Assembly (NCBI RefSeq): GCF_026155325.1
Contig: NZ_JAPFPW010000001.1
Span: forward strand, 248,001-312,000
From: Desulfobotulus pelophilus
Lineage (GTDB): Bacteria > Desulfobacterota > Desulfobacteria > Desulfobacterales > ASO4-4
Direction of reading: 5' to 3'
Length of the DNA: 64,000 nucleotides
Below the pieces are notes generated by a model. It was given only the letters and a program-made list of their open reading frames with translations, was not told the origin of the DNA and ran no database searches. The translations under genes and the position numbers were made by a program. How positions within the stretch are numbered: the stretch's first letter is position 1; every line of letters starts with the position of its first letter. Positions 25,657 through 35,260 of the stretch are shown one piece after another.

Positions 25657-27348
25657 TTAGAAAGTGGCCGGGAAAAGAATGTAAGCAAAAAGCAGGCCCA
25701 ATGTACCAACAATGACGCCGTAGAGGGCCATGGGGATGACGGTACGACGGATGATCAGGCCTTCCACGCCCACAAGGCCGACGGTGGCAGAGGCGGCCAC
25801 AACGTTATGGACACAGATCATGTTGCCCATGGCCGCACCCACACCCTGCAGGCCCATAACGATCTCCCGGCTGGCACCGATGGTGGTGGCTAGTCCGTAC
25901 TGGAAATCGGAGAAGAGCAGGTCGGAAACGGTGGCGGAACCTGTGATGAAAGCACCAAGCGCACCCACATAGGCGGCAAAGAAGGGCCAGCTCTGGCCTG
26001 CAATGGCAGCTACGGCCGTGGCCATGGAAAGGGGCATGGAGTGGTAGCCCATGGCATTATTGCCGGATTGCCGCATGATTTCCACCAGAGCCACGGCAAA
26101 GAGCATGGCGATGGTTGGATTTTTCAGGCGGATGAAGCTGTCTTTCCATGCCTGAGCCGCTTTGGCCGCAGGGATTTTATGCAGGAAGATGGTGATCAGA
26201 GCAACGAGCATAAAGGGGATAACGCCGGGCAGATAGAAAGGCGTCATGGTGAAGTTGACGGTTTCATAGCCAAGGATCTGGGGAAAACTGATCTTGAACG
26301 AGGTAACAATACCTTTAAAGGGCAGGCTTCCTATACGGGTGAGGACCAGAAGTACCGCAATAATAATATAGGGCAGCCATGCCATGAACTGGCTCATGTG
26401 GGGTTTGAGATCTTTGGAGCCCACTTCGATTTCACCCATCCACTCCTTGTCCCAGGAGCTGCGCTCACCGAAGTCCCAGTTTGTATCCGGCATGAAAAGC
26501 CCTTTTTTGGCTGCGGTGATTACGATGCCAAGACCCACAAGCCCGCCGATGAGAGAGGGGAATTCCACACCCACAAAGAAGGCTGTCAGCAGATAGGGCA
26601 CGTTGAAGGCAATGGAGGCAAAAAGGGCAAATTTCCAGGCACCAAGGCCTTCTTTCCAGGATTTGTTTTTGCCGAAAAAACGGGTAAGAAAACACACAAG
26701 GAAAACCAGGAAGCCAAGGGCCACAATGGCATGCATGACAGCGGCCCATTGGCCGACATTCATGAGAAAGCCGTTAAAGCTTGTAAAACCGATGTTTTCA
26801 CCGGCGGCAATGGCGGCATTTACGGGAGTTTCCAGGGTCATCATGCCAAACCATACAGGAGTACCCACGGCTCCGAAGGTGACGGGGATGGAGTTGGATA
26901 CCAGGGCAACACAGACTGCTGCAAGGGCGGGGAAGCCTAAGCCCAGAAGCAGAGGGGCTGCAAGGGCAGCCGGAGTTCCGAAACCTGCAGAGCCTTCAAT
27001 AAAAGCACCGAACATAAAAGCAATGATGATGGTCTGGATGCGTCTGTCCGGGGATATGCCCATGAAGCCGTAGCTGATGGTTTCCATGGCCCCGCTGACC
27101 TGCATGGTATACAGAATGACAATGGCACCGAAAACAATGATGAGCACGTTGATGGCGCTGCCGAAACCGGCAAGGGTTGAGGCGGCTAAAAACCCGAAAT
27201 CCATGTTCCATACGGTCATGCCCAGCAGGGCACAGACGAGCCAGGCGAGGGGCATGGCCTTGGTGGCAGGCCAGCGCATACCGACCATCAGCACCAGAAC
27301 AAGGGCAATGGGTACAAAAGCAATCAAAGCAAGCATTCCAATGGACAT
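25657..27348 (-). CDS. lctP: L-lactate permease
   Basis: This 563-residue inner-membrane protein has at least 12 hydrophobic segments and the LctP family signatures GAFIEGSAGFGTPAALAAPLL and GSATVSDLLFS. The family imports L- and D-lactate, and glycolate, with protons. The ATG at 27348 follows AAGGAGG; the long upstream extension of the frame is rejected. It is the first gene of the lactate operon, with a sigma-54 promoter 174 bp upstream. Confidence 0.95.
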   Translation of the reverse strand: MSIGMLALIAFVPIALVLVLMVGMRWPATKAMPLAWLVCALLGMTVWNMDFGFLAASTLAGFGSAINVLIIVFGAIVILYTMQVSGAMETISYGFMGISPDRRIQTIIIAFMFGAFIEGSAGFGTPAALAAPLLLGLGFPALAAVCVALVSNSIPVTFGAVGTPVWFGMMTLETPVNAAIAAGENIGFTSFNGFLMNVGQWAAVMHAIVALGFLVFLVCFLTRFFGKNKSWKEGLGAWKFALFASIAFNVPYLLTAFFVGVEFPSLIGGLVGLGIVITAAKKGLFMPDTNWDFGERSSWDKEWMGEIEVGSKDLKPHMSQFMAWLPYIIIAVLLVLTRIGSLPFKGIVTSFKISFPQILGYETVNFTMTPFYLPGVIPFMLVALITIFLHKIPAAKAAQAWKDSFIRLKNPTIAMLFAVALVEIMRQSGNNAMGYHSMPLSMATAVAAIAGQSWPFFAAYVGALGAFITGSATVSDLLFSDFQYGLATTIGASREIVMGLQGVGAAMGNMICVHNVVAASATVGLVGVEGLIIRRTVIPMALYGVIVGTLGLLFAYILFPATF

Positions 27349-27521
27349 CACAGGCCTCCTTGATAAAAATAAGTGCAGGGATTTCGGGTGAGTCCCTGAC
27401 ATGAATGGTAAAGGATCACTCCGGGATGTCCGGGACGGGGAAGGGGGGAGTCCCGAGACTGTGAAACGCCGTTTGTTTTTCGGACGATGTCTCGCCCGGA
27501 GTGGTATCCGTTCCAAGACTT

Positions 27522-27537
27522 AGCGATAATTGTGCCA
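27522..27537 (-). promoter_or_regulatory. Sigma-54 promoter of the lactate operon
   Basis: On the minus strand the sequence is TGGCACAATTATCGCT. It matches TGGCAC-N5-TTGCW with one difference and has the invariant GG and GC at correct spacing. It directs transcription toward lctP. The adjacent NtrC-class regulator has the GAFTGA motif needed to activate this type of promoter. Confidence 0.75.
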
Positions 27538-28137
27538 TTGTCTTTAATTCTTTTTATTTCAATTCTTTATACTTAAGTGCTAAGCCGTTTCGGCAAGTGT
27601 GAAGGTTGCCGGGTCTGAAAAACAGGAATGGAATTCCGTGAGAAGGGTTTGTGTTTGGCATTGTTGAACAGATTTTGGTGTTTGTTTCAAAAACTTGTAG
27701 AAATGGTGTCCGGAAAATCGGATTCAGTATTCTTCTTTTTAGGATTTGGACTGGTAGAGCAGGTCAACTCCGCTGTCTTTGGCGAGTAAACAGCGTTTTG
27801 TGTCGGGCCGCAAATAGCCTTTTTTGAGGATTTTGTCCTTTTTATCCGTCTGGCCGGGCTTTCAATGGCTGGAAAGTATGACCCAGGGGGAGGTTTTTTA
27901 CGGATATCCTTGCATGATTGTCACTCATTCATTATGGAAGAGTCTTTATGATATCGGGTTTCAGTTGAAAATACAAAAGAAAAAACCGGACTGTGCCCCT
28001 CCTGTCATGCTTGCGGTGTTTCCCCTCTGCCTGTGGAATGTTTTTTCATGGGAACTTTGTGTTCCGGGAAAAGATTGTTTCTTGTACAGTGTTGTGACAT
28101 GGGTTGCTGAATGGCATATTTTGGGTGAGTGAAAATT
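27538..28137. other. Divergent control region between lctP and the sensor kinase
   Basis: No supported gene is seen; a 102-codon frame at 27824-28132 looks spurious. GGAAT-GGA-ATTCC at 27625-27637 lies about 90-115 bp upstream of the sigma-54 promoter, a usual distance for enhancer sites, but it is a single short palindrome. Confidence 0.5.
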
Positions 28138-31100
28138 ATGATGACTGTAAAAAACACGAGCCGCCTGTTTCTGATGGGAATCATGTTGTCTGTTTTGCTG
28201 CTTTCCGCTGCGGCAGGTGCGGACGAAAGATTGAAAAAGAGGGTGGTGTATCTGAATTCCTATGAAGATGGCTATGTCTGGTCTGACACCCTGCTGCAGG
28301 GAGTACGGGATGTGCTGCAGGAAACGTCCTATGCCGTTGAGCTGCATGTGGAATACATGGATACGAAACGTTATCCGGATCCCGGCCTTCGTCCTTACTT
28401 GATGGATCTGTATGCGTATAAATATGGTGACCTTTCCATCGATGCTGTAGTTGCAGCAGATGACTATGCCTTTGATTTTATACTGGAACACAGAGATCTG
28501 CTTTTTCCTGGAATTCCCATAGTCTTCTGCGGGGTTAATGATTATCAGCCCCATCGGATAGAGGGGATTCCCGCCATCACCGGTGTGGCGGAAAGCTTCA
28601 GTGTGGTGGAGAATGTGGAACTGGCGCTCCGATTCCGGCCTTCTGCCAGACGTATGGTGGTGGTGGGAGATGAGTCTTTTACGGGAGGAGCCACCATGGC
28701 CGTTATCCGTCAGGTGGCTCATCTTTTTGAGGACAGACTGGATATTGAGTACTGGTCTGACCTTGATATGGAGGTTGCCATCGATGCTGTGGGGCGTTTG
28801 CCTGAGGATACCTTTATTTTTTATGTGCCATATTATGAGTATCTTCAAGGAACTTATTACAGTGCGGATGATATTCTGGAGCGTATCTGTCAAAATGCCA
28901 GTGTTCCGGTATTTACTTTCTGGGAGTTTCTTATGGGTTCCGGAGCAGTGGGAGGACAGCTGACCAGCGGATCCCGCCATGGAAAAATGGCTGGTGAGAT
29001 GCTTGTGCAGGTTCTTGACGGCATGCTTCCTGAAAAAATTCCTGTGATTACAGAAGATCCTTATATTTTGCTTTTTGATTATCTGGCTTTGCAGCGTTGG
29101 GGCATCCGTTCGGCACTCTTGCCGGACGGAAGCCATTTTATTAATGAGCCCAGGCATTTTTATGAACTGAACCGGGAGGTTTTCTGGACAATCATGGGAA
29201 GCATGGCTCTGCTTGCCGGTGTTCTCATTCTTCTTGTACTGAACATTGCAAGACGCAGGGTGGTCGAGGAAAAAATAAAGGACCAGCTGTCTTTTCTGAA
29301 AATTTTAATGAATACCATCCCCATTCCCATTTATTTTAAGGATAAAGGGGCTCGTTTTCTGGGTTGCAATAACAGTTTTGAGCAGTGGTTCGGTGTACAG
29401 GTGCGTAATATCGTGGATAAGGGAGATGCCGTATTGCAGGGTCGGCATCCCGTGCGACTCAGTGATGAGGTGGATGATGCCCTGTTTCGGGATCCCGGCG
29501 TTCGGGTGTATGAGAACCGCATATATGATGCCTCCGGAGTTTACCGTCATGTGATTCTGACCAAGGCGACCTATCTCAATGCCAGGGGGGAAATTCTTGG
29601 CCTGGTGGGGGTGATCAACGATGTACATGACATCAAGACAGCCCAGGAGAATTTATGCATTGCTGAAGAACGGTACAGAAGTATTTTTGAAAACGTATCC
29701 AAAGGCCTTTTTATTGCCAATCCTGAGGGGCGGTTGACCCATATGAACAGGGCCTTTGCCCGGATTCTCGGGTACGGCACGGAGGGTGAGGCTCTTGAGA
29801 AAACCGGAGGTCTTCTGGAATTCCATTATGTGGATCCTGAAAACCGTAAAGTCTTTTGGGAAATATTGTTGTCCGGCAGAGAAGTGGCCGGTTTTGAGCT
29901 GGCCTTTTATACCCGTGACAGAAAGAAGCGATGGGCCGCTTTGAATGCCCGTGCCGTCTATGATACCGAAGGCAGGATGGTGCATGTGGAGGGTATTGCG
30001 GAAGATATCACCAAGCGCAGGCGGGCGGAAATGGCCCTTATGGAATCCCGCCAGCGGCTTTGGCTGGTGCTGGATAATATTCCCCAACTGGTTTTCTGGC
30101 AGGACCGTGAGCTGCGTATCATGGGGATGAACCGCAGTAGTGCGGGGTTTTTCGGTTTGGAAAACGGGCCGAGGGTGATAGGAAAAACCCTTTTTGAGCT
30201 GCTGCCGGATAAAGATGATGCCGCCATGCTGATGGAAAGGGGAGAGAGGGCCGTGCAGCTGCAGGAGCCAGTCTACCGTTTTAAATGCAGAATTCAGGAT
30301 GGACGGGGACGCAAGGTGTGGCTGGAAATCAACAAGGTTCCCCTGATTGGTGCGGATGGTGTGGCCAATGGTGTTTTGAGCTGTGCGGAGGATATCACGC
30401 AGAAGGTGACTCTGGAGCGGCAGTTGCTGCAGAGCCAGAAAATGGAGGCGCTCGGAAGGCTTTCTGGTGGTATTGCCCATGATTTTAATAATATTCTTAC
30501 TTCTATTATCAATTCCGCTGAGCTGGCCATGGAGGATCTGGAAGAGGGCAGTATGGGAAGAAGGGATCTGGAAAGGGTCCTCCGCGCCGGAGAACGGGGC
30601 AGTGGAATGATTAAAAAAATTCTGGCCTTCAGTCGTCCCGGAAAAGAAGAATTCCAGTGTGTGGATTTACGGCCGGTTATTCAGGAAGGGCTGGACCTTC
30701 TGCGTACATCCGTTCCCGGGCACATTCGCCTGGAGGAGAATTTTTGTGCTGAGCAAGCCCTTGTCTGCATGGCCGATCCTACACAGATTCATCAGGTACT
30801 GATGAATCTGTGTACCAATGCCCTGCAGGCCATGGGAATGCTGCCCGGTGTGCTGGAAATAGCTTTGACCTCTTTAGCCCTTGATGATACGAGCGCCATG
30901 GCCCTGGGGCTGCCTCCTGGTTTGTTTGCAAGGCTTACGGTAGCCGATAACGGGCCGGGTATCGATTCCGTTGTTCTGGATAAGATTTTTGATCCTTTTT
31001 TCACCACAAGGGAAAAAGGGGGCGGGAGCGGTCTGGGGCTTTCCATGGTACACGGCATTGTCAGAGCCCATGGAGGGGTTGTTCAGGTTAGCAGTGTTCC

Positions 31101-31560
31101 GTCGGAAAAAACCGTATTCGATGTCTATCTTCCCCTTGAGGGAAAGGGGTCTGCATCCTGTGCTTCCCTTTTGGAGAGTGTTGCGGAAGGGAATGAGCGC
31201 CTTCTTTTTGTGGAGGATGACCCGGATCAGCGTGAAACCGTTCCGAGAATTCTTCAGGGGCTTGGATACCGGGTAGTGGTAGCTGCCAATGCCGACGAAG
31301 CTCTTTCCCGCATGGAGTCATCGGAAAAAAGATTCCACCTTGTGCTGACGGATTATGATATGCCGGGAAGTGATGGCCTTCAATTTGCCGCCCATTTACA
31401 CTCCATGCATCCGGATCTTCCCGTGATTCTGGTGACGGGTGGTGGAATGGCGGAAACCTTTCAGCCGATAGATAATATTTGTGCTGTTATTTCTAAACCT
31501 TATAGTCGTGATTCCCTGAATCGTGTAATTCGGAGTGCACTGGATGTCAGGCTCCACTGA
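28138..31560 (+). CDS. Hybrid sensor histidine kinase with periplasmic binding-protein domain, PAS domains and receiver (LurS-like role)
   Basis: This kinase of about 1140 residues has a signal/anchor segment (LFLMGIMLSVLLLSAAAGA) and a periplasmic domain of about 300 residues like ABC-transporter substrate-binding proteins (VVYLNSYEDGYVWSDTLLQG). A membrane helix lies near 350-375. Three PAS-type segments follow, then HisKA (GGIAHDFNNILTS), HATPase (LCTNALQAMG, DNGPGID, GSGLGLSMV) and a C-terminal receiver (FVEDDPDQ, LTDYDMPGSDG, ISKPY). Together with the next gene it forms a two-component system transcribed away from lctP, which suggests it senses lactate or a related acid. The start is uncertain: GTG 28129, ATG 28138 and ATG 28141 are all in frame. 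Confidence 0.88.
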   Translation: MMTVKNTSRLFLMGIMLSVLLLSAAAGADERLKKRVVYLNSYEDGYVWSDTLLQGVRDVLQETSYAVELHVEYMDTKRYPDPGLRPYLMDLYAYKYGDLSIDAVVAADDYAFDFILEHRDLLFPGIPIVFCGVNDYQPHRIEGIPAITGVAESFSVVENVELALRFRPSARRMVVVGDESFTGGATMAVIRQVAHLFEDRLDIEYWSDLDMEVAIDAVGRLPEDTFIFYVPYYEYLQGTYYSADDILERICQNASVPVFTFWEFLMGSGAVGGQLTSGSRHGKMAGEMLVQVLDGMLPEKIPVITEDPYILLFDYLALQRWGIRSALLPDGSHFINEPRHFYELNREVFWTIMGSMALLAGVLILLVLNIARRRVVEEKIKDQLSFLKILMNTIPIPIYFKDKGARFLGCNNSFEQWFGVQVRNIVDKGDAVLQGRHPVRLSDEVDDALFRDPGVRVYENRIYDASGVYRHVILTKATYLNARGEILGLVGVINDVHDIKTAQENLCIAEERYRSIFENVSKGLFIANPEGRLTHMNRAFARILGYGTEGEALEKTGGLLEFHYVDPENRKVFWEILLSGREVAGFELAFYTRDRKKRWAALNARAVYDTEGRMVHVEGIAEDITKRRRAEMALMESRQRLWLVLDNIPQLVFWQDRELRIMGMNRSSAGFFGLENGPRVIGKTLFELLPDKDDAAMLMERGERAVQLQEPVYRFKCRIQDGRGRKVWLEINKVPLIGADGVANGVLSCAEDITQKVTLERQLLQSQKMEALGRLSGGIAHDFNNILTSIINSAELAMEDLEEGSMGRRDLERVLRAGERGSGMIKKILAFSRPGKEEFQCVDLRPVIQEGLDLLRTSVPGHIRLEENFCAEQALVCMADPTQIHQVLMNLCTNALQAMGMLPGVLEIALTSLALDDTSAMALGLPPGLFARLTVADNGPGIDSVVLDKIFDPFFTTREKGGGSGLGLSMVHGIVRAHGGVVQVSSVPSEKTVFDVYLPLEGKGSASCASLLESVAEGNERLLFVEDDPDQRETVPRILQGLGYRVVVAANADEALSRMESSEKRFHLVLTDYDMPGSDGLQFAAHLHSMHPDLPVILVTGGGMAETFQPIDNICAVISKPYSRDSLNRVIRSALDVRLH

Positions 31561-31571
31561 AAGGAATATCC

Positions 31572-33014
31572 GTGGCACGTATTCTTGTGATTGATGATGA
31601 TGTGGATTTTTGTGACACCATGGCCAGCCTGATAGGGAGAATGGACTATGGGTTTCATGCGGCGTACACGCTGAGGGAAGGGCTTGCTTTTCTAGCGGAA
31701 AATCCTGCGGACGTGGTTTTTTTGGATGTGCACCTGCCCGATGGCAATGGATTGGATGCCATTCCGAGGATCCGGACTTCCTCTGGAGGGCCGGAGGTGA
31801 TTATCCTGACGGGTCTTGGTGACCCCGATGGTGCCGAGCTCGCCATTGCTGCCGGTGTATGGGATTATCTGGTAAAACCTTTTTCCGTTAAACAGACTCG
31901 CTTAAGTCTGGACAGGGCCCTTCGCTACAGAAGCGAAAAGCAGCAGGCAAGGGAGCCTGAGCCGCTGAATCTCAGCTCCGTTGTGGGAGAAGGGCCTGCC
32001 ATGAAGGAGTGCTACGGTCTTCTGGCTCAGGCAGCCCGCAGTGATTCCAGAGTGTTGATCACAGGCGAAACAGGTACGGGCAAGGAGCTGTTCGCCCGCA
32101 CTATCCATGAGAACAGTAACCGGGCCAAAGGGGAGTTTGTGGTGGTGGATTGTGCATCCATTACGGAAACCCTTTTGGAATCCACCCTTTTTGGACATAA
32201 AAAAGGGGCTTTTACCGGTGCGGAAAGCGACCGTATCGGGCTTGTGAAGCTGGCCGACGGCGGAACCCTTTTTTTGGATGAGGTGGGGGATATGCCCCTT
32301 TCCATTCAGAAGTCCTTTTTGCGCGTGCTGCAGGAAAAACGTTTTCGTCCTGTGGGCGAAACCCGTGAACTGGCATCGGATTTTCGTCTTATTGCTGCCA
32401 CTAACCGGAATCTTCAGGAAATGGCTGAAAGGGGAACCTTTCGTCAGGATCTCCTTTTTCGTCTCTGGACCATTTCTCTGAAGCTGCCTCCTTTACGTCA
32501 CCGGGGAGTGGAAGATATTCGCTCCTTGTCCCGTCAGCATATCAGAAAGCTTTGCAAGGGGTCCGGTATGCCCATGAAAGAAATGGCCCCGGATTTTGTG
32601 GAAGTACTTCTGGCTTACCCCTGGCCGGGAAATGTGAGGGAGCTGTTCAATGTTCTGGAGGTTGCTTGTATAGTATCGGGTGAAAATAAAACTATCTATG
32701 CCATGGATCTGCCTCGCGAGATTCGTATTCAGGTTATGCGGGCTGCTCTGGGGGAAGGGGCGGAGGCTGAGAATGTTGCGCTGGATGTATCTGTACCCGG
32801 AGGAGGAGCCCTGTCTTGTGATATTCCCCATTCCCTTCGGGGGAATCTGCCGCCTTTGAAGGATTTCAAGGCTGAAATGGAAGCCCTGTATCTGGATATT
32901 CTCATCCGTAAAACCGACGGCAGTCCGCAGGAAATGATGGCGGCTTCCGGTCTTTCCAAATCTCATTTTTATGCATTGCTGAAAAAATACGGCCGAACGT
33001 TGAAGCCATTATGA
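31572..33014 (+). CDS. Sigma-54-dependent response regulator, NtrC class (LurR-like role)
   Basis: This 480-residue activator has a receiver (LVIDDDVD; phosphoacceptor Asp52 in VFLDVHLPDGNG) and an AAA+ domain with Walker A TGETGTGKE. The sigma-54 contact motif GAFTGAE and Walker B GGTLFLDEVGD are present. A C-terminal Fis-type helix-turn-helix (MMAASGLSKSHFYALLKKYG) completes it. It should activate sigma-54 promoters after phosphorylation by the kinase encoded 11 nt upstream. The GTG start follows AAGGA at 31561-31565. The divergent lactate operon carries a matching promoter, making that operon the leading target. Confidence 0.93.
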   Translation: MARILVIDDDVDFCDTMASLIGRMDYGFHAAYTLREGLAFLAENPADVVFLDVHLPDGNGLDAIPRIRTSSGGPEVIILTGLGDPDGAELAIAAGVWDYLVKPFSVKQTRLSLDRALRYRSEKQQAREPEPLNLSSVVGEGPAMKECYGLLAQAARSDSRVLITGETGTGKELFARTIHENSNRAKGEFVVVDCASITETLLESTLFGHKKGAFTGAESDRIGLVKLADGGTLFLDEVGDMPLSIQKSFLRVLQEKRFRPVGETRELASDFRLIAATNRNLQEMAERGTFRQDLLFRLWTISLKLPPLRHRGVEDIRSLSRQHIRKLCKGSGMPMKEMAPDFVEVLLAYPWPGNVRELFNVLEVACIVSGENKTIYAMDLPREIRIQVMRAALGEGAEAENVALDVSVPGGGALSCDIPHSLRGNLPPLKDFKAEMEALYLDILIRKTDGSPQEMMAASGLSKSHFYALLKKYGRTLKPL

Positions 33015-33066
33015 TCTGTCCGTTATGGCGGCCTGTTTTCCTCTTTTCCGGACAGATGGTTTTTTT
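33014..33066 (+). terminator. Terminator after the two-component genes
   Basis: ATCTGTCCG (33014-33022), beginning at the last base of the stop codon, pairs with CGGACAGAT (33049-33057). A T-tract (33060-33066) follows. The loop is long (26 nt). Confidence 0.6.
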
Positions 33067-33508
33067 ATCGGAAAATGGACCGTTTTTTTTACAAAGAGAC
33101 GGTGCGGCGGTGAAGGGCGGCAGAAGGGAAGGGTTTGCTTTAGGGCTGTCTGAGGAATGTCTGCTCGGGAATCGGGGGTATAATTATTTGTTTTGTAGGG
33201 TTTTTTTGAGGCCTGATGTTTTTTTCAGAAAGGCAAGGGTTTTTTTGGGGTGTGGGAGGTTGTTGTGGTACTTTATTTGCATTGTACTTGACCCAGAACC
33301 CCAGAAGGGGTCCCGTTGCTATTGGCAGCGGCGGAAACCAGCGTGCCGGGTAGTCTGTCTGATCATCTCATTTCCCTCACTTTGTTTTTTGCCAACCTTT
33401 CCGGATTTTATCCCACCTCTCAATAAAACCCTTTCTTCAGGCAACCCGGTGCTGGTATTCTGAAACATAAAACGTTTCCCCGGATGGATGCATAATAAGG
33501 AGAGAGCC
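33067..33508. other. Spacer with a GC-rich, possibly structured stretch at 33290-33355
   Basis: The region is T-rich except for 33290-33355, where successive short stems can form: ACCCC-AGAA-GGGGT (33298-33311) and CGTTGC-TATTG-GCAGCG (33314-33330, one G-T pair). A 150-codon frame (33011-33463) is not family-like and is rejected. A small RNA or leader of the next gene is possible but unproven. Confidence 0.35.
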
Positions 33509-33811
33509 ATGTTCAAGCATATAGTGCTGTTTCGTCTGAAAGAAAAGGCACGGGGCCTGAGCCTTGAGGCCAATGTTGGTGAACTCAGGGATATGCTGGA
33601 AGCACTGCCGCAAAAAATATCGGATATCCGCTTTCTTGAGGTGGGTGTGGATGTTCTGAAAACAGGTCACAGCAGTCATATTTCCTTGATTACGGAATTT
33701 GATGATGAAGCCGCTTTTACCCGTTATGTGCAGCATCCCGATCATCAGAAGGTGTTGGCATTTTTGCAGGGTGTTCTGGAGGAGCGGCGTGTGGTAGATT
33801 ATTCGGTGTAA
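33509..33811 (+). CDS. Dabb family (stress-responsive alpha/beta-barrel) protein
   Basis: This 100-residue protein has the Dabb pattern: MFKHIVLFRLKEKA at the start, a helix with LRDMLEALP, HISLITEFDDEAAFTRYVQHPDH in the middle and VVDYSV at the end. Dabb domains form dimeric ferredoxin-like folds; functions vary and are mostly unknown in bacteria. The ATG at 33509 follows AAGGAGAG. It stands alone, with a strong terminator directly downstream. Confidence 0.88.
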   Translation: MFKHIVLFRLKEKARGLSLEANVGELRDMLEALPQKISDIRFLEVGVDVLKTGHSSHISLITEFDDEAAFTRYVQHPDHQKVLAFLQGVLEERRVVDYSV

Positions 33812-33845
33812 GAATTCCTGTTATAGATAGGCTCTGGATTATGAA

Positions 33846-33882
33846 AGTGGTTTCCGCCATGGAGCGGAAGCCGCTTTTTTTT
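33846..33882 (+). terminator. Rho-independent terminator after the Dabb gene
   Basis: AGTGGTTTCCGC (33846-33857) pairs with GCGGAAGCCGCT (33864-33875), including two G-T pairs. Eight T (33875-33882) follow. Confidence 0.9.
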
Positions 33883-34039
33883 GTTGGTTCGGTATCCGGT
33901 GGGGTTAGGCCCTTATGAAGGCCCGGATGCCCCAAGAGGTGCAGGCCCGGGAGCAGTGAAAAAAAGGTAATGCCTGCCGAAGGCCGGTTGCATGCCGCCG
34001 TCAGAGCAGGGTCAGATAAATTGATTTGCTTCGGTTTTT

Positions 34040-35260
34040 TTAAAAATAATCCGAAAAATAAGGTGCTGCCTGGGGAATGAGCTGTTCCAGAGAGCGTAGT
34101 GTTCTGGGGTCCGTTCGGAGACGTTCAATACTTGCCAGATAGGAGGGGCGCTTGTAGCCCATGAGCATGGTGGTCAAGGTCTGGATATCTGTGTGGACCG
34201 GTTGTCCCAGGGGCTCTCTGGACAGGCACAGGTTCTCATTTCTGTCAAAGGAGATGCCGAAAACGCCCCGGTTCCATTCCAGCACAGAATCCTCAACAAC
34301 GAAATGGAAATCCGTAACTGGAGGATTGGCAAAGGGGCAGGCCAGAAGAAACTTTTCAAGATCTACTATGCGGGCCATGATATAGGGCTGGATAGTTTCC
34401 GTTATTTCGCTGTCTTCCAGAAGAAAGGCTATGGGTTCGTCTTTATAGGAAAAACCTTTGACTTCTTCTATCATGGAAAAGTGCGCGGAGATATAGTTCC
34501 ATAATCCTTTTCTGGCCTCCTGATTCAGATAAAACATTTCTTTGATGTGAAAAATGTCTTCAGCAATTCTGTAGAACAGGCACCCTGTGGGCTCTTTGTC
34601 TGAATTGTAATAAAGGGCGGCAAAGTGCTCTTCTTCATTTTCCCAGCGCCAGTACTCTTCCCATGCCAGATCATCCCTGATCAAAGCTCCATGGGTGGTT
34701 CTGGCAAATCTGTCGTAGGTATGAATGATATCCTCATGGTTCAGACTCTGTCTTTTGACGAACCCTTTTGTCTCTGCTTTTGACGGGAGCTGGGTGTCCC
34801 TCAGGCTGAAAGACATTTTATCGGATATGATTTCCCATCCCTTGCGCCGGTAATAGGGAATGGAATAGGGGAAAAGGTAGGATATCCATTGACCGTTGGC
34901 CCGCATCATTTCCAGGCCCTTTTTCAGAAGCCGGCTCATCAGTCCCATGCTGGCATATTCGGGATAGGTGCCAACGCCGGTGAGGTATCCCATGGCAAAT
35001 ATCGTTCCCCGTATATTCACTTCACAGGGGTAGATGGCCAGCTGGGAAATGAGTTTTTCCCGGTCAAACCAGCCGATGACATCGGCTTTTCTGAGGATGG
35101 GACGCTTGGCTCTTATGAGCTCACCTTTTTCATAGCCCACTTCCTGCAGGTCATGGCTTGTGACCTGAAAAACGTATTTGAGGAGTTCATTGAACTGCTC
35201 CAGATGCTCCAGCCTTACGGGCTGAAGTGTGAAATGGTCAGCAGGATAACCGCGAGACAT
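34040..35260 (-). CDS. GNAT N-acetyltransferase, Eis-like two-domain type
   Basis: This 406-residue protein has an N-terminal GNAT domain with the acetyl-CoA region MGYLTGVGTYPEYASMGLMSRLL and the substrate-side YLFPYSIPYYRRKGWE. A second GNAT-like region follows, then a C-terminal domain ending in a SCP2-like segment (FGISFDRNENLCLS). This layout is that of Eis-related acetyltransferases, which acetylate amines or peptides; the substrate here is unknown. It is about 220 residues longer than single-domain GNATs. The ATG at 35260 follows GGAAGGTG. It has no obvious operon partners. Confidence 0.82.
   Translation of the reverse strand: MSRGYPADHFTLQPVRLEHLEQFNELLKYVFQVTSHDLQEVGYEKGELIRAKRPILRKADVIGWFDREKLISQLAIYPCEVNIRGTIFAMGYLTGVGTYPEYASMGLMSRLLKKGLEMMRANGQWISYLFPYSIPYYRRKGWEIISDKMSFSLRDTQLPSKAETKGFVKRQSLNHEDIIHTYDRFARTTHGALIRDDLAWEEYWRWENEEEHFAALYYNSDKEPTGCLFYRIAEDIFHIKEMFYLNQEARKGLWNYISAHFSMIEEVKGFSYKDEPIAFLLEDSEITETIQPYIMARIVDLEKFLLACPFANPPVTDFHFVVEDSVLEWNRGVFGISFDRNENLCLSREPLGQPVHTDIQTLTTMLMGYKRPSYLASIERLRTDPRTLRSLEQLIPQAAPYFSDYF

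Noticed and set aside
27824-28132. 102-codon plus-strand frame upstream of the sensor kinase
   Set aside because: Cys/Trp/Phe-rich with no family likeness, and it overlaps the kinase start region.
33011-33463. 150-codon frame overlapping the regulator stop by ATGA
   Set aside because: The junction looks like coupling, but the product is low-complexity and F/L/R-rich and crosses a terminator.
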